Shown in pieces: positions 27,857-40,383 of a stretch of 64,000 nucleotides of DNA. The notes under the pieces were generated by a model. The model was not told where the DNA came from and searched no databases. It saw only the letters and a program-made list of their open reading frames with translations. The DNA comes from Polynucleobacter sp. MWH-S4W17. GTDB taxonomy: Bacteria; Pseudomonadota; Gammaproteobacteria; Burkholderiales; Burkholderiaceae. The position numbers were made by a program, and so were the translations under genes. Each line of letters starts with the position of its first letter. Positions within the stretch are counted from its first letter, which is position 1. Where the stretch lies: positions 682,001 to 746,000 of the forward strand of contig NZ_CP061295.1 of assembly GCF_018687535.1 (NCBI RefSeq), written 5' to 3'.

Positions 27857-29125
27857 ATGAGCTCTAATCAATCATTGTCACCACTGCCGCTGGGCCCATC
27901 CCTTAAGCGTGCAACGCGTCAAGCAACCGTTGCCTGGAAAACCAACATCATTACCGTTGGTGGGGATGCACCAGTACGTGTGCAGTCAATGACTAATACC
28001 GATACTGCGGATGCGGTGGGTACTGCAATTCAGGTAAAGGAATTAGCCCGCGCTGGTTCGGAGATGGTGCGTATCACTGTCAATACTCCAGAGGCTGCTG
28101 CTGCAGTTCCCTATATTCGTGAGCAGTTGGACAAGATGGATGTCTTGGTGCCATTGATTGGCGACTTCCATTACAACGGGCATACTTTATTAAATGATTT
28201 TCCGGAGTGCGCTAAAGCCCTCTCGAAGTACCGCATCAATCCAGGCAATGTGGGTAAGGGCGCCAAGCGCGATCCACAATTCGCGCAAATGATTGAAGCC
28301 GCTTGCAAATACGACAAGCCTATTCGAATTGGTGTGAACTGGGGCAGCTTGGATCAAGAGCTTCTGGCTTCGATCATGGATGGCAATGCAGCTCTGGCAA
28401 ATCCAAAAACTGCTCAAGAAGTGATGATTGAGGCTTTGATTCAGTCGGCTTTGCAGTCAGCAGAAAAAGCAGTTGAGTTTGGTATGAATCCTGATCAGAT
28501 TTTGCTTTCTTGCAAAGTTAGCAATGTTCAAGATTTAGTTGCTGTGTATCGTGATCTATCTCGACGCTCTGACTATCCGCTGCATTTGGGTTTAACTGAA
28601 GCAGGCATGGGTAGCAAAGGCATTGTTTCCTCTACTGCAGCAATGAGTATTTTGTTGCAAGAAGGTATTGGCGATACGATTCGCGTTTCATTAACGCCTG
28701 ATCCAGGTGCTCCTCGTGAAAATGAAGTCATCGTTGCCCAAGAAATATTACAAACCATGGGCTTGCGTAATTTCACGCCAATGGTGATTGCATGTCCAGG
28801 TTGCGGCAGAACTACTAGCACTACCTTTCAAGAGTTAGCGGCGAATATCCAGTCTTATTTGCGCCAACAAATGCCTCTTTGGAAGAAAACCCATCCTGGC
28901 GTAGAAAATATGAATGTTGCTGTAATGGGGTGCATCGTCAATGGCCCAGGCGAAAGCAAACATGCCAATATTGGTATTTCTTTACCAGGAACTGGTGAAA
29001 GCCCTGCGGCGCCAGTGTTTGTCGATGGAGTTAAAGTCAAAACGCTACGTGGTGAGAAAATTGCCGAAGAGTTTCAGGTGATCGTAGATGACTATGTTAA
29101 ACAAAACTACGCTGCCAAGCTTTAA
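27857..29125 (+). CDS. ispG: (E)-4-hydroxy-3-methylbut-2-enyl-diphosphate synthase
   Basis: A 422-residue enzyme of the non-mevalonate isoprenoid pathway, converting the cyclic MEcPP to HMBPP. The [4Fe-4S] ligands are the two Cys of CPGCGRT and the Cys of [14 protein letters not shown], and the N-terminal TIM barrel includes [16 protein letters not shown] and GVNWGSLD. It is followed 17 nt later by hisS, as is typical of Burkholderiales. Confidence 0.97.
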   Translation: MSSNQSLSPLPLGPSLKRATRQATVAWKTNIITVGGDAPVRVQSMTNTDTADAVGTAIQVKELARAGSEMVRITVNTPEAAAAVPYIREQLDKMDVLVPLIGDFHYNGHTLLNDFPECAKALSKYRINPGNVGKGAKRDPQFAQMIEAACKYDKPIRIGVNWGSLDQELLASIMDGNAALANPKTAQEVMIEALIQSALQSAEKAVEFGMNPDQILLSCKVSNVQDLVAVYRDLSRRSDYPLHLGLTEAGMGSKGIVSSTAAMSILLQEGIGDTIRVSLTPDPGAPRENEVIVAQEILQTMGLRNFTPMVIACPGCGRTTSTTFQELAANIQSYLRQQMPLWKKTHPGVENMNVAVMGCIVNGPGESKHANIGISLPGTGESPAAPVFVDGVKVKTLRGEKIAEEFQVIVDDYVKQNYAAKL

Positions 29126-29142
29126 CAAGAAGAATAATAAAA

Positions 29143-30471
29143 ATGACTGACGAGAACAAGCAAACTAAAGTCCAGAAAACTCAAAAGATAAATGGCGTGC
29201 GCGGTATGAATGATTTACTGCCGGCGGATGCGGCGCAGTGGGCTCATCTTGAGCATGTATTGCGTGATTTAACTCATGCTTACGGCTATGAGTTTTTGCG
29301 AACACCTATTGTTGAGGCAACTGCCGTATTCCAGCGTGGCATCGGTGAGGTTACCGATATTGTTGAAAAAGAAATGTATTCGTTCGAGGATCGCTTGAAT
29401 GGCGAGCAACTCACCTTACGCCCTGAGGGTACTGCCGCATTAGTGCGCTCTGTAATTGAAAATAATTTGTTATACGAAGGGCCTAAGCGTCTTTGGTACA
29501 CCGGACCGATGTTCCGTCATGAGCGCCCACAGCGTGGTCGCTATCGCCAGTTCCACCAGTTTGGTGTTGAGGCCTTAGGCTTTGCCGGACCTGATATTGA
29601 TGCTGAAATCATTCTCATGGGTCAGCGTTTATGGGACGAGTTGGGATTGAAGGGCGTTCGTTTAGAAATGAACTCCCTAGGTCAGGCCCCTGAGCGTGCT
29701 GAACACCGCGCCGCATTGGTTACTTACTTTGAGAAAAATCAATCGCAGCTAGACGAAGATTCACAGCGTCGTCTCATTACCAATCCCTTGCGTATCTTGG
29801 ATTCTAAAAATCCAGAGATGCAGGCATTGATTGAGGGCGCACCAAAATTATTGGATTTCTTGGGCGAAGAGTCGCTGAAGCATTTCAATGCGGTACAGGC
29901 ATTAATTAAAGCAAATAACATCCCTTGCAAAATTAATCCTCGTTTAGTTCGTGGCCTTGATTACTACAACCTCACTGTATTTGAGTGGGTGACTGATGAA
30001 TTAGGTGCTCAAGGCACTATTGCTGGCGGTGGACGCTATGACCCATTAATTGAGCGTATGGGAGGCAAAGCCGCGCCGGCTTGTGGTTGGGCGATGGGTA
30101 TGGAACGGGTTCTAGAATTAATGAAGGTTTCTGGATCATTGCCAGAAGCTCAGGCTCAATGCGATATTTTTGTATTGCATCAAGGTGGCGAGACGTTGAC
30201 TGCCTCCATGATCATCGCTGAACGCTTGCGGAGCGCTGGAATCGATACCATCCTGTTCTGTCCTCCTGATGGTCAATCAGCCAGCTTTAAGTCCCAAATG
30301 AAGAAGGCTGATAGTAGTGGGGCTGCCTTTGCGGTCATTATTGGACCTGATGAATTAGCCAAGAATGAGGCGCAACTCAAGGACTTGCGCGGTACGGGCG
30401 AGCAGAAGTCTGTACCCCTGGATGATGTCTTAGGTGCTGCAATTGATGCCTTGGTAGGCGCCTCCGAATAG
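29143..30471 (+). CDS. hisS: Histidyl-tRNA synthetase
   Basis: A 442-residue class II aminoacyl-tRNA synthetase. Motif 1 region [10 protein letters not shown], motif 2 [15 protein letters not shown], histidine-specific [15 protein letters not shown], and motif 3 [14 protein letters not shown] are all present, with the anticodon-binding domain after about residue 330. The N-terminus is slightly extended and Lys/Gln-rich, which may reflect an alternative start. Length is normal and it is the fourth gene of the cluster. Confidence 0.97.
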   Translation: MTDENKQTKVQKTQKINGVRGMNDLLPADAAQWAHLEHVLRDLTHAYGYEFLRTPIVEATAVFQRGIGEVTDIVEKEMYSFEDRLNGEQLTLRPEGTAALVRSVIENNLLYEGPKRLWYTGPMFRHERPQRGRYRQFHQFGVEALGFAGPDIDAEIILMGQRLWDELGLKGVRLEMNSLGQAPERAEHRAALVTYFEKNQSQLDEDSQRRLITNPLRILDSKNPEMQALIEGAPKLLDFLGEESLKHFNAVQALIKANNIPCKINPRLVRGLDYYNLTVFEWVTDELGAQGTIAGGGRYDPLIERMGGKAAPACGWAMGMERVLELMKVSGSLPEAQAQCDIFVLHQGGETLTASMIIAERLRSAGIDTILFCPPDGQSASFKSQMKKADSSGAAFAVIIGPDELAKNEAQLKDLRGTGEQKSVPLDDVLGAAIDALVGASE

Positions 30472-30519
30472 AATTAAGCTAATACATACTAATTACCTAT
30501 TAAATAAGTTTGGATTGAC

Positions 30520-31179
30520 ATGCCTTTAGATCTAGAAGAACAAGAACAATTAGACCAATTCAAAGCGTTTTGGCAAAAGTACCGCAACCTCATTACCGGT
30601 GTGGTTACGGTTGCGTTGTTTGCTTACGCCGCATACAGTGGATATCAATGGTGGCGCAATAGTCAGGCGCTCGAAGCCTCGAAGCTTTATGAAACGATGG
30701 TGGGCGCTATTGCTAAAGGTGATAAAGATCAGACTCTGCGCGCAACAGATGATTTACAAAAAGATTATGGCCGCACACCTTACGCAGCAATGTCTAGTTT
30801 GATCGCCGCACGGATCGCATCAGACGCAGGTGATACCGCGAAGGCTTTGGATTATTTGCGTTGGGCGGCAAAGAATGCATCTAATGATGGTTATCTTGGA
30901 TTGGCGAAATTACGCCTAGTAACTCTATTGATTGAGCAGGGCAGTGAAAAAGATTTTGCAGAGGCTGATCAAATATTGAATGAGAAACCGATTGCTGGTT
31001 TTGAATCTTTATGGCTTGAGCGTCGTGGCGATTGGTATTTGGCGCAAAAGAAAAATGAGCAAGCTAAAGTAAGCTATCAAGATGCCTGGAAAAAATTAGA
31101 CCAAGCAAAAGAATTTCCTGAAGAGGCGCGTCGCCTTCTCAAGGTTAAATTAGATGCTGTTGGAGGAGTTGCTCAGTGA
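30520..31179 (+). CDS. YfgM-like ancillary SecYEG translocon subunit (TPR)
   Basis: A 219-residue membrane protein. It begins with an acidic cytoplasmic segment (LDLEEQEQLDQFKAFWQKY), has one transmembrane helix (LITGVVTVALFAYAAYSGYQWW, here about residues 23-44) and a periplasmic TPR-like domain. In E. coli, YfgM associates with SecYEG and PpiD and links to chaperones. It lies between hisS and bamB as in gammaproteobacteria, and its stop overlaps the bamB start by 4 nt. Confidence 0.88.
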   Translation: MPLDLEEQEQLDQFKAFWQKYRNLITGVVTVALFAYAAYSGYQWWRNSQALEASKLYETMVGAIAKGDKDQTLRATDDLQKDYGRTPYAAMSSLIAARIASDAGDTAKALDYLRWAAKNASNDGYLGLAKLRLVTLLIEQGSEKDFAEADQILNEKPIAGFESLWLERRGDWYLAQKKNEQAKVSYQDAWKKLDQAKEFPEEARRLLKVKLDAVGGVAQ

Positions 31180-32336
31180 TGACTAAAGAAATCAAGCGTT
31201 TACCGATGTGCTTAGGCGCCGCCTTGGTATTGGGTGCCGTGGTAATTGCTTTAGCCGCATGCTCTGGTAGCTCCAGAGTAAGGAAGCCCGCTGATTTAGT
31301 GACCGTTACCAATCAATTTGATTTGCAGCCTGTATGGTCAACTAGCATTGGTTCATCTGAATCCTTTAACTTTCATCCTATTGTTGCTGGCGATGCGGTG
31401 TATGCAGCCTCTCATGGTGGTAACTTGGCAAAGATTGATTTAGCAACCGGCAATAAGGTCTGGTCAGTATCCGTTCCTGAGAATTTGTCGGTTGGCCCTG
31501 GCTCTGATGGCCGTACTACTGTTGCCGTTACCACCAAGGGGGTGGTCTACGCCTATGACGATACTGGTAAGCCGATGTGGAATGTCAGCGTTGGTAGTGA
31601 AGTATTGAGTGAGCCAGTGGTAGCCGGTGGCGTTGTCGTAGTGCGCGCGCTAGACAATCGCTTCATTGGACTGGATGCGCTAACGGGCGCTAAAAAATGG
31701 ACTTATCAGCGTCAACAGGCTGCATTGTCATTGCGTGTTGGCTACGGCATGCTGGCTATTGGCAATGAAGTCATCGTTACTGGTTTCACTGGTGGGCGCT
31801 TTGGGATGATTGCTATTGCTAATGGCGGCTTAGTTTGGGAGACACCCGTTTCTTTTCCTAAGGGCTTCTCGGAGATTGAGCGCTTGAATGATGTCACCGC
31901 TAAACCAAGTATGGAAGGCGATATCCTCTGCGCAGTCTCTTATCAAGGACGTATTGGTTGCGGGCAGGCTCGTACAGGCAACCTTTTATGGTTCAAAGAC
32001 TATTCAAGTTATACCGGTACCTCACAAAGCACCGACATGGTTTTCTCGGCAAACGATAAGTCTTATGTCACCGCCTTTGCAACAAAAGACGGCACTCAAG
32101 TTTGGGAAAACACGCAGCTGACATTCCGTGATGTTGGTGAGTCGCTTGCGGTAGGCAGGGTGCTACTCATGGGTGATGCTCAAGGTTATATCCATGCATT
32201 TTCACAGGCGAATGGCGAGATGGTTGCGCGTATTCGTCACGACAGTAGTCCAATCTCGGCTGCCCCCATTGCGGTAGGTGGCCTCATCTTGGTTCAATCT
32301 CAAGGTGGAAAAATAGCGGCGTACAGTCCAAAATGA
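31176..32336 (+). CDS. bamB: Outer membrane protein assembly factor BamB
   Basis: A 386-residue lipoprotein of the BAM complex that inserts beta-barrel proteins. The N-terminal lipobox ALAAC (Cys29) is followed by an eight-bladed PQQ-like propeller; repeated blades read [26 protein letters not shown] and [10 protein letters not shown]. Start is GTG (31176) or the adjacent ATG (31179). It overlaps the der start by 4 nt at its end. Confidence 0.96.
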   Translation: MMTKEIKRLPMCLGAALVLGAVVIALAACSGSSRVRKPADLVTVTNQFDLQPVWSTSIGSSESFNFHPIVAGDAVYAASHGGNLAKIDLATGNKVWSVSVPENLSVGPGSDGRTTVAVTTKGVVYAYDDTGKPMWNVSVGSEVLSEPVVAGGVVVVRALDNRFIGLDALTGAKKWTYQRQQAALSLRVGYGMLAIGNEVIVTGFTGGRFGMIAIANGGLVWETPVSFPKGFSEIERLNDVTAKPSMEGDILCAVSYQGRIGCGQARTGNLLWFKDYSSYTGTSQSTDMVFSANDKSYVTAFATKDGTQVWENTQLTFRDVGESLAVGRVLLMGDAQGYIHAFSQANGEMVARIRHDSSPISAAPIAVGGLILVQSQGGKIAAYSPK

Positions 32337-33697
32337 ATCCAGTCATCACTATCGTCGGCCGTCCTAATGTGGGAAAGTCGACTCTCTTTAATCGCTTAAC
32401 GCGTTCACGTGATGCATTGGTGGCTGACTTTTCTGGCCTAACCAGAGATCGACACTACGGCAAAGGTCGTATTGGTGAGCGCGCTTTTATTTGCGTAGAC
32501 ACCGGTGGTTTTGAGCCAGTAGCCAAGACCGGCATTGTGGCTGAGATGGCAAAGCAGACCAAGCAAGCCGTTGCTGAATCTGACATTGTGATTTTCTTGG
32601 TTGACGGTCGTCTTGGTATGGCTCCACAAGATCGTGTCATCGCTGATTTCTTACGTAAGACTGGTCGACCCGTTATCCTCGCAGTTAATAAAACAGAAGG
32701 CATGCAGGCTGGCGTTGTCACAGCCGACTTCCATGAGCTTGGTTTAGGTGAGCCGTTCCCAATTTCTTCAGCACATGGCGATGGCGTGCGTGGCTTGATC
32801 GATGACGCATTAGATTCCCTTGGCATTGCAGAGCCAGATGAGGATGAATTGGCTAACGATCCAAATCGTCCAATGAAGATCGCCGTAGTAGGGCGACCTA
32901 ACGTTGGCAAGTCAACACTGATTAACAAATTAATCGGTGAAGAGCGCGTCATTGCATTTGATATGCCAGGTACCACCCGTGATGCGATCGAAGTTCCCTT
33001 TGAGCGCAATGGCAAGCCTTACATCTTGGTTGACACTGCAGGCTTGCGTCGCCGTGGAAAAGTTTTTGAAGCGATTGAAAAGTTTTCTGTTGTTAAAACA
33101 TTGCAAGCGATTGCTGACTGTAATGTGGTGATCTTGATGTTAGATGCTCAGCAAGATATTTCGGAGCAAGATGCACACATCGCTGGATTTATTGTGGAAG
33201 CTGGCCGCGCTTTAGTGGTTGCAGTGAACAAGTGGGATGGTTTGGATGCTTATGTAAAAGAGCGCGCTCGATTAGAGATTGCGCAAAAGCTACGCTTCCT
33301 CGATTTTGCAAACGTCCACCCAATCTCCGCTAAAAAGGGTACAGGCCTTAAGGAGCTCTTTAAGGATGTGGATTCTGCATATGCAGCCGCAATGGCAAAA
33401 CTACCAACCCCACGCTTAACCCGTATTTTGCAAGAGGCGATTGAGCATCAACAGCCTAAACGCGTTGGTATGGGTCGTCCTAAATTGCGTTATGCCCATC
33501 AAGGGGGCATGAACCCTCCAATTGTGGTCATTCATGGTACATCCTTGAGTGGGGTGACGGATAGCTACAAGCGATACTTAGAAGGTCGCTTTAGGGATGT
33601 CTTTAAATTACGCGGTACGCCTCTGCGTATTCAGATGAATACCGCTAAAAACCCCTACGTAGAAGCGGATAAGGGTAAAAAAGGCAAAAAGCGTTAA
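32333..33697 (+). CDS. der: Ribosome-assembly GTPase Der (EngA)
   Basis: A 454-residue double GTPase that acts in maturation of the 50S subunit. Two G domains carry GRPNVGKST, at about residues 8 and 187, with matching DTGG/DTAG switch II motifs and the VNKxE/VNKWD specificity boxes (AVNKTEG, AVNKWDG). The C-terminal KH-like domain ends with a basic tail of Lys and Gly residues (KGKKGKKR). All canonical motifs are present and the neighbours bamB and hfq are typical. Confidence 0.97.
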   Translation: MNPVITIVGRPNVGKSTLFNRLTRSRDALVADFSGLTRDRHYGKGRIGERAFICVDTGGFEPVAKTGIVAEMAKQTKQAVAESDIVIFLVDGRLGMAPQDRVIADFLRKTGRPVILAVNKTEGMQAGVVTADFHELGLGEPFPISSAHGDGVRGLIDDALDSLGIAEPDEDELANDPNRPMKIAVVGRPNVGKSTLINKLIGEERVIAFDMPGTTRDAIEVPFERNGKPYILVDTAGLRRRGKVFEAIEKFSVVKTLQAIADCNVVILMLDAQQDISEQDAHIAGFIVEAGRALVVAVNKWDGLDAYVKERARLEIAQKLRFLDFANVHPISAKKGTGLKELFKDVDSAYAAAMAKLPTPRLTRILQEAIEHQQPKRVGMGRPKLRYAHQGGMNPPIVVIHGTSLSGVTDSYKRYLEGRFRDVFKLRGTPLRIQMNTAKNPYVEADKGKKGKKR

Positions 33698-33728
33698 TTT
33701 AAGCTGAGTTTTATCTTTCATTCGAAAT

Positions 33729-33772
33729 GGGCTTGATTTTTTCCAAAATCAGCCCAATATAGAGGGCTGATT
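33729..33772 (+). promoter_or_regulatory. Mutually exclusive hairpins in the hfq leader
   Basis: The central segment AAAATCAGCCC (33745-33755) can pair with an upstream copy GGGCTTGATTTT (33729-33740, one bulged T, loop TTCC) or, as AATCAGCCC, with a downstream copy GGGCTGATT (33764-33772, perfect 9 bp). No U-tract follows either stem. The topology of a two-state leader is seen directly; a regulatory role for hfq is inferred. Confidence 0.45.
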
Positions 33773-33778
33773 GAGTAG

Positions 33779-33816
33779 TTTGTAATAAATGATTTGTAGT
33801 GAAGGTTTGTAGTGAA
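33779..33816. repeat. Short imperfect tandem repeat upstream of hfq
   Basis: Three copies with a 13-14 nt period begin at 33779 (TTTGTAATAAA), 33793 (TTTGTAGTGAA) and 33806 (TTTGTAGTGAA). The last two are identical over 11 nt. Could be a slippage product or tandem protein-binding sites; nothing else identifies it. Confidence 0.5.
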
Positions 33817-33882
33817 TTGGTATTTAATAAAAAAGCAAGACTCCCAAAAAAGTAATAAAGCAAAAAATAATTAAGGAGCAGT

Positions 33883-34134
33883 ATGAGTAATAGCAACCCC
33901 AACAAAATTCAATTACTTCAGGACCCTTTTCTCAATGCTTTGCGCAAAGAGCATGTTCCTGTTTCGATCTATCTTGTAAACGGCATTAAGTTACAGGGCA
34001 ATATTGAATCTTTTGATCAATATGTTGTCCTCTTGCGTAATACCGTGACACAGATGGTTTACAAACATGCAATCTCCACGATCGTTCCCGCTCGTGCGAT
34101 TGATTTCCGTTTGGAAGAAGCTAGCCCTGTATAA
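33883..34134 (+). CDS. hfq: RNA chaperone Hfq
   Basis: An 83-residue Sm-like protein forming a hexameric ring that pairs small RNAs with mRNAs. The Sm1 and Sm2 signatures are LQDPFLN at residues 12-18, [12 protein letters not shown] and the YKHAIST motif at 60-66, which contains the proximal-face Lys and His. It is preceded by an AAGGAGCAGT ribosome-binding site. The C-terminal tail is short, unlike the long tail of E. coli Hfq. hflX follows and overlaps. Confidence 0.97.
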   Translation: MSNSNPNKIQLLQDPFLNALRKEHVPVSIYLVNGIKLQGNIESFDQYVVLLRNTVTQMVYKHAISTIVPARAIDFRLEEASPV

Positions 34135-35368
34135 AACTGGAGTAGATGCGGCACGCGCCGTTCTGGTTGGTGTAGATACAGGACGCGAGGATTTTGCAGA
34201 TAGCATGGCTGAGCTCAGTCTTTTAGCTGACAGCGCCGGCTCTATACCTGCAGCCAGTGTTATCGCACGCAAGGGCAAAACTGACCCCGCCTTATTTATT
34301 GGTTCGGGCAAGGCTAACGAACTCAAGAGGGTGATGGAGGAGCAGGGGGCAGAACTTGCCATCTTTAATCACCCGCTATCCCCAACCCAGCAACGCAATT
34401 TAGAACGTCACATTGGCTTTCATGTAATGGATCGCACAGGCTTGATTTTGGATATCTTTAGCCAAAGAGCGCAAAGTCATATTGGTAAGACGCAAGTTGA
34501 GCTTGCACAGGTCCGCTATCGCATGTCACGCTTAGTGAGAGCCTGGAGTCATTTGGAGCGTCAACGCGGCGGTATTGGTGTGCGTGGCGGCCCTGGTGAA
34601 ACGCAGATGGAGTTAGATCGCCGGATGCTAGCCACTAAAGCAAAGCGCTTGGAAAATGAGCTTGAAAAGCTGCAGCGTCAGCAAAGAACCCAAAGACGTT
34701 CCCGAAATCGTAGAGATGTGTTTTCGGTCTCCTTGGTTGGATATACCAATGCTGGTAAATCCACCTTATTTAATGCCCTAACCAAAGCCGGGACTTATGC
34801 TGCTGACCAGTTATTTGCCACTCTGGATACCACTTCTAGAAGGGTCCATCTAGAGGGGGTTGGTTCCATTGTGGTCTCTGACACGGTTGGATTTATCCGG
34901 GATTTGCCTCACCAGTTAGTAGAGGCTTTTAGAGCCACCTTGGATGAAACCATCCATGCCGACCTGATTTTGCATGTCATTGATGCCTGTAGCCCTGTAG
35001 CTAGAGAGCAAAAAGCGGAAGTTGAAGCGGTTTTGGAGGAAATCGGGGCAGATGACATCCCCCGTATCGAGGTCATGAATAAGATCGACCAGATGCCTCT
35101 AACCTTCACCCGTGGGGCTGTTTTAGAGCGGGATGGGGAGGGTATTCCGAGCCAGGTTTTCCTGTCGGCCAAGACGGGCTTGGGCCTTGATTTACTCCGT
35201 TCAGCCTTGGCCGAATGCTCCCAAATGACTGATAGAATAAGGGTCGAGCACAACCGTGCCAAGAAGCAATTGGCCCCGGATGAGTTTTTAGAGCCTTTAC
35301 CCGAACGACCAGAAACTTCTGAATTTAATCCGATTGCCAAGCGAAGCTATTTTTCAAATGATGCGTAA
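34067..35368 (+). CDS. hflX: GTPase HflX
   Basis: A ribosome-associated GTPase that splits or rescues stalled ribosomes in stress. The N-terminal glycine-rich domain ([24 protein letters not shown]), the [13 protein letters not shown] linker and the G domain ([29 protein letters not shown]) are present. The first ATG in frame (34067) overlaps hfq by 68 nt and its first 17 or so residues are not conserved-looking; similarity begins about [16 protein letters not shown], so the true start may be a non-ATG codon near the hfq stop. The 433-residue extent is therefore an upper limit. Confidence 0.93.
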   Translation: MQSPRSFPLVRLISVWKKLALYKTGVDAARAVLVGVDTGREDFADSMAELSLLADSAGSIPAASVIARKGKTDPALFIGSGKANELKRVMEEQGAELAIFNHPLSPTQQRNLERHIGFHVMDRTGLILDIFSQRAQSHIGKTQVELAQVRYRMSRLVRAWSHLERQRGGIGVRGGPGETQMELDRRMLATKAKRLENELEKLQRQQRTQRRSRNRRDVFSVSLVGYTNAGKSTLFNALTKAGTYAADQLFATLDTTSRRVHLEGVGSIVVSDTVGFIRDLPHQLVEAFRATLDETIHADLILHVIDACSPVAREQKAEVEAVLEEIGADDIPRIEVMNKIDQMPLTFTRGAVLERDGEGIPSQVFLSAKTGLGLDLLRSALAECSQMTDRIRVEHNRAKKQLAPDEFLEPLPERPETSEFNPIAKRSYFSNDA

Positions 35369-36869
35369 ATTTCTCGACCTGTTTTCGGTCAATGATCCAG
35401 GTTGGGGCAATAGCCACAATGCCGGTGGATCCAAAGATGCCAAAGATGGGCAGGGAAATGAACGAGCCCCCAAAGCAGATCCAGAAACTAATAAGCCGGT
35501 AGAGACTCAACCAACGAATCAGCCAACTAAGCCAGACGGCCCACCAGACTTGGACGAGCTTTGGCGCGATTTCAATGACAGAATTGCCGGTATCTTTGGT
35601 GGCAAGAAAACACCAGGCGCAACAGGCAGTCCTACTGGTAGGCCAACGAATAAACCAAACAGCACCGATATTCCCCCACCTTCACAACGCGGAAATGGCG
35701 GTAACGGTGGTGGTAATGGCGGCATCAATGCGCCTAACTTTAATTTCAATAATCCATTTGGATCTAAAGCAAGCATTCTTGTTGCTGGAGCGCTGGTCTT
35801 CTTTGTGTGGATCTGCAGTGGCTTCTTCATTATTCAAGAAGGGCAGGCTGGCGTTATCTTAACTTTTGGTAAGTACGATTACACCGCTAAGCCGGGTATT
35901 AACTGGCATATGCCTTGGCCAATTCAGTCTGAAGAGACTGTGAATTTATCAGGAGTTCGCTCTGTAGAAGTAGGGCGCCCCGTATTAATCAAGGCTACCA
36001 ATCAAAAAGATTCTTCAATGCTCACCGAAGATGAAAACATCATCGATGTGCGCTTTGCTGTGCAATACCGCCTCAAGGATCCTACGGATTACTTATTTAA
36101 TAACCGTGATCCTGATGCGGCGGTAGTGCAAGCTGCTGAAACGGCTGTGCGTGAAATCGTCGCTCGCAGCAAGATGGATACCGTACTGTACGAGGGTCGT
36201 GAAAAGATTGGTATCGATTTAGCCAACTCAATTCAGAAGATTTTGGACAGTTACAAAACGGGCATTTACGTGACTAGCGTAACCGTCCAAAACGTTCAGC
36301 CACCAGAACAAGTTCAAGCAGCGTTTGATGATGCAGTAAAAGCGGGTCAAGACCAGGAGCGCTTGAAGAGCGAAGGCCAGGCTTATGCCAATGACATTAT
36401 TCCGCGCGCCAAAGGTACTGCAGCCCGCCTGATTCAGGAGGCTGAGGGATACAAGGCTCGTGTAGTTGCTACTGCAGAGGGCGATGCCACACGTTTTAAA
36501 CAAATATTGGTTGAATACTCTAAGGCGCCTCAAGTTACTCGTGATCGCATGTATATCGATAGCATGCGCGAGATGTATAACAACGTGACCAAAATCTTGG
36601 TTGATACCACCAAGAGCAATAGTCTCTTATATCTCCCACTCGATAAGATCGTTGCACAGGTGAGTGCTGAAAGTGCTCAAGCGGCAAATACACAGGCAAA
36701 TCAGTCTGGTACCAACACTCCAACTGGTAGCGTGACAGTTGGTGGTGCCACTGGAGTAAATACTCCAGCCCCAACTTCCAGTGCTGCTCCTGCAGCTCCA
36801 GTGTCAGCTGTGAATAACTCTACCGATAAACGTGATGGTCTCCGTAGTCGTGATCGGGAGTCCAGATAA
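35358..36869 (+). CDS. hflK: FtsH protease modulator HflK
   Basis: A 503-residue membrane protein that with HflC forms a large complex around FtsH. The N-terminal cytoplasmic part is rich in Gly, Asn and Pro, with several Gly-rich repeats (GGNGGGNGG). One transmembrane helix (ILVAGALVFFVWICSGFFI) precedes the SPFH/band-7 domain (VILTFGKYDYTAKPGINWHMPWP). The C-terminus is a Gln/Asn/Thr/Ala-rich tail. Start is taken as ATG 35358, overlapping the hflX stop by 11 nt; another ATG follows at once. Confidence 0.95.
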   Translation: MMRKFLDLFSVNDPGWGNSHNAGGSKDAKDGQGNERAPKADPETNKPVETQPTNQPTKPDGPPDLDELWRDFNDRIAGIFGGKKTPGATGSPTGRPTNKPNSTDIPPPSQRGNGGNGGGNGGINAPNFNFNNPFGSKASILVAGALVFFVWICSGFFIIQEGQAGVILTFGKYDYTAKPGINWHMPWPIQSEETVNLSGVRSVEVGRPVLIKATNQKDSSMLTEDENIIDVRFAVQYRLKDPTDYLFNNRDPDAAVVQAAETAVREIVARSKMDTVLYEGREKIGIDLANSIQKILDSYKTGIYVTSVTVQNVQPPEQVQAAFDDAVKAGQDQERLKSEGQAYANDIIPRAKGTAARLIQEAEGYKARVVATAEGDATRFKQILVEYSKAPQVTRDRMYIDSMREMYNNVTKILVDTTKSNSLLYLPLDKIVAQVSAESAQAANTQANQSGTNTPTGSVTVGGATGVNTPAPTSSAAPAAPVSAVNNSTDKRDGLRSRDRESR

Positions 36870-37738
36870 TGAATGCCAATCGTTTAATCGCTGCAGGTAT
36901 TGGCTTTATTGCGCTGATTTATGTTCTGTCCTCTAGTATTTTTGTCGTTGATCAACGTCAGTTCGCTGTGGTGTTCTCATTTGGACAGATTGTTCGTGTG
37001 ATTGAGAAGCCGGGCATACAAATAAAGTTCCCAGCGCCATTTGAAAACGTGCGCTTCTTCGATCGTCGCATCTTGACAATCGATAATCCAGAAGCAGAGC
37101 GTTTTATTACTGCTGAGAAGAAAAACTTATTGGTAGATTCTTATGTGAAGTGGCGCATTGTTGATCCACGAAAATTCTTTATCAGCTTCAAAGGCGATGA
37201 GCGCTTAGCTCAGGATCGCTTAACCCAATTGGTTCGTTCCGCCCTGAATGAAGAATTCACTAAACGCACTGTGCGTGAGTTAATTTCTGATCAGCGTGAA
37301 GAGGTGATGCAGGGTATTCGCAAGAAGGTTGCTGATGATGCCTCTGATATCGGCGTAGAGATTGTTGATGTGCGCTTAAAGCGTGTTGACCTCTTGGCAG
37401 AAATCAGTGATTCTGTATATCGCCGTATGGAAGCAGAGCGTAAGCGTGTGGCTAATGAGCTCCGCTCCACGGGTGCTGCAGAATCCGACAAGATTCGTGC
37501 GAATGCAGAGCGTCAACGTGACACTATCCTGGCGGAAGCTTATCGCGATGCCCAAAAGATTAAAGGGGCAGGGGACGCTAAAGCGACTGCACTCTATGCA
37601 GAGGCGTTTGGGCGCGACCCCCAGTTTGCTCAGTTCTATCAAAGCCTAGAAGCCTATAGAAGTTCTTTTAAGGACAAGAAGGACATTATGGTGGTTGAGC
37701 CGAATGGTGAGTTCTTTAAGTTCCTGCACAAAAAATAA
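36869..37738 (+). CDS. hflC: FtsH protease modulator HflC
   Basis: A 289-residue SPFH protein and partner of HflK. It has a single N-terminal transmembrane helix ([20 protein letters not shown]), the band-7 segment [21 protein letters not shown] and a long coiled-coil region ([20 protein letters not shown], then [19 protein letters not shown]). Its start overlaps the last base of hflK (TAATG), so the two are co-translated. The DUF2065 gene that often follows hflC is absent and hisZ is 20 nt away. Confidence 0.96.
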   Translation: MNANRLIAAGIGFIALIYVLSSSIFVVDQRQFAVVFSFGQIVRVIEKPGIQIKFPAPFENVRFFDRRILTIDNPEAERFITAEKKNLLVDSYVKWRIVDPRKFFISFKGDERLAQDRLTQLVRSALNEEFTKRTVRELISDQREEVMQGIRKKVADDASDIGVEIVDVRLKRVDLLAEISDSVYRRMEAERKRVANELRSTGAAESDKIRANAERQRDTILAEAYRDAQKIKGAGDAKATALYAEAFGRDPQFAQFYQSLEAYRSSFKDKKDIMVVEPNGEFFKFLHKK

Positions 37739-37758
37739 GAAAGCGAATAGTCCACATC

Positions 37759-38922
37759 ATGAATCGCTGGTTACTTCCTGAAGATATTGCAGACGTTTTG
37801 CCCGCTGAGGCTCGCAAAGTTGAGTCATTGCGTCGTGCTATTTTGGATTTGTATCAATCCTATGGTTATGAGTTGGTTGCCCCTCCTATTTTGGAGTTTT
37901 TAGATTCCCTATTAACCGGCACTGGCTCCGATCTTAATCTGCAAACTTTTAAATTGGTAGACCAGTTATCTGGGCGCACCTTAGGTTTGCGTGCAGACAT
38001 GACTCCGCAAGTTGCTCGTATTGATGCACATCTCTTGAATCGTGCTGGCGTCACTCGTCTTTGCTATGCCGGATCCGTTGCGCACGCTCGCACACCAGTT
38101 GGTAGCTCAGCGCGTGAAGAGTTGCAGTTGGGCGCAGAGATCTATGGATGTGCCACTTGGGAAGCTGATCTAGAGGCTATCACCTTGCTTCTCAAAACGC
38201 TGTCTCTTGCAGGCCTAGAAAAGGTTTACCTCGATTTATCTCATGCGGGCATTTTGGCGGGTATCTTAGATGGCCAGAATTTAGATAAAGCAACGGTTGA
38301 AGCTTTGTATAGCCTTTTGCAAAGCAAGGATCGTCCTCGCTTAAGTCAGTGGGCGGCGTGTTTGCCTGCGAATGTTGCTAAAGCGCTGATGGCCTTGACT
38401 GAGTTAAATGGCCCTTGTGCTGAAGTGTTGGCAAAGGCTAAGAAAGACTTGCCTAAGCACGTAGCAATTGATCAGGCTTTGGCAGATCTGGAGCGTTTAG
38501 TTTCAGCTGCAGCGAAGTTATCTGTCAACTTAGAGCTCAGTATTGATTTGGCCGATCTTCGTGGCTATCAATATCACAGTGGTGTGATGTTCGCGGCTTA
38601 TATAGATCAGTTGCCTCAGCCTATTGCCAGAGGTGGTCGATACGATCATGTGGGTCAGGCCTTTGGTCGCCCTCGTCCAGCAACCGGATTTTCGTTAGAT
38701 CTTTTGACTCTTGCAGGCTTATCACCCATGAAGGTGCGCAAGTTGGCTATCTTGGCTCCTTGGGTTGAGGATGCTGCATTAAGCAAGGCAATCACCGCTT
38801 TGAGAAGTCAGGGCGAGGTGGTGATACAGATTCCAGTAGGAACAGCAGCAGAAGCTGCCGAGTATGAATGTGATCGAGAACTGGTAAAGCAGGGCAGCTC
38901 TTGGGAAGTAAAAAAGAAGTAA
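37759..38922 (+). CDS. hisZ: ATP phosphoribosyltransferase regulatory subunit HisZ
   Basis: A 387-residue paralogue of class II HisRS that activates the short form of HisG in histidine synthesis. Histidyl-tRNA-synthetase-like motifs appear as [30 protein letters not shown] and [21 protein letters not shown], without an anticodon-binding domain. Presence of HisZ implies that HisG elsewhere is the short form. It sits between hflC and purA, as in many Burkholderiales. Confidence 0.95.
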   Translation: MNRWLLPEDIADVLPAEARKVESLRRAILDLYQSYGYELVAPPILEFLDSLLTGTGSDLNLQTFKLVDQLSGRTLGLRADMTPQVARIDAHLLNRAGVTRLCYAGSVAHARTPVGSSAREELQLGAEIYGCATWEADLEAITLLLKTLSLAGLEKVYLDLSHAGILAGILDGQNLDKATVEALYSLLQSKDRPRLSQWAACLPANVAKALMALTELNGPCAEVLAKAKKDLPKHVAIDQALADLERLVSAAAKLSVNLELSIDLADLRGYQYHSGVMFAAYIDQLPQPIARGGRYDHVGQAFGRPRPATGFSLDLLTLAGLSPMKVRKLAILAPWVEDAALSKAITALRSQGEVVIQIPVGTAAEAAEYECDRELVKQGSSWEVKKK

Positions 38923-40323
<1,401 letters not shown>

Positions 40324-40383
40324 TGGAAAATATTTAATCAACCATATTTATTAACTTTCGCTTTAGAGACAAAGGTTCACAAC

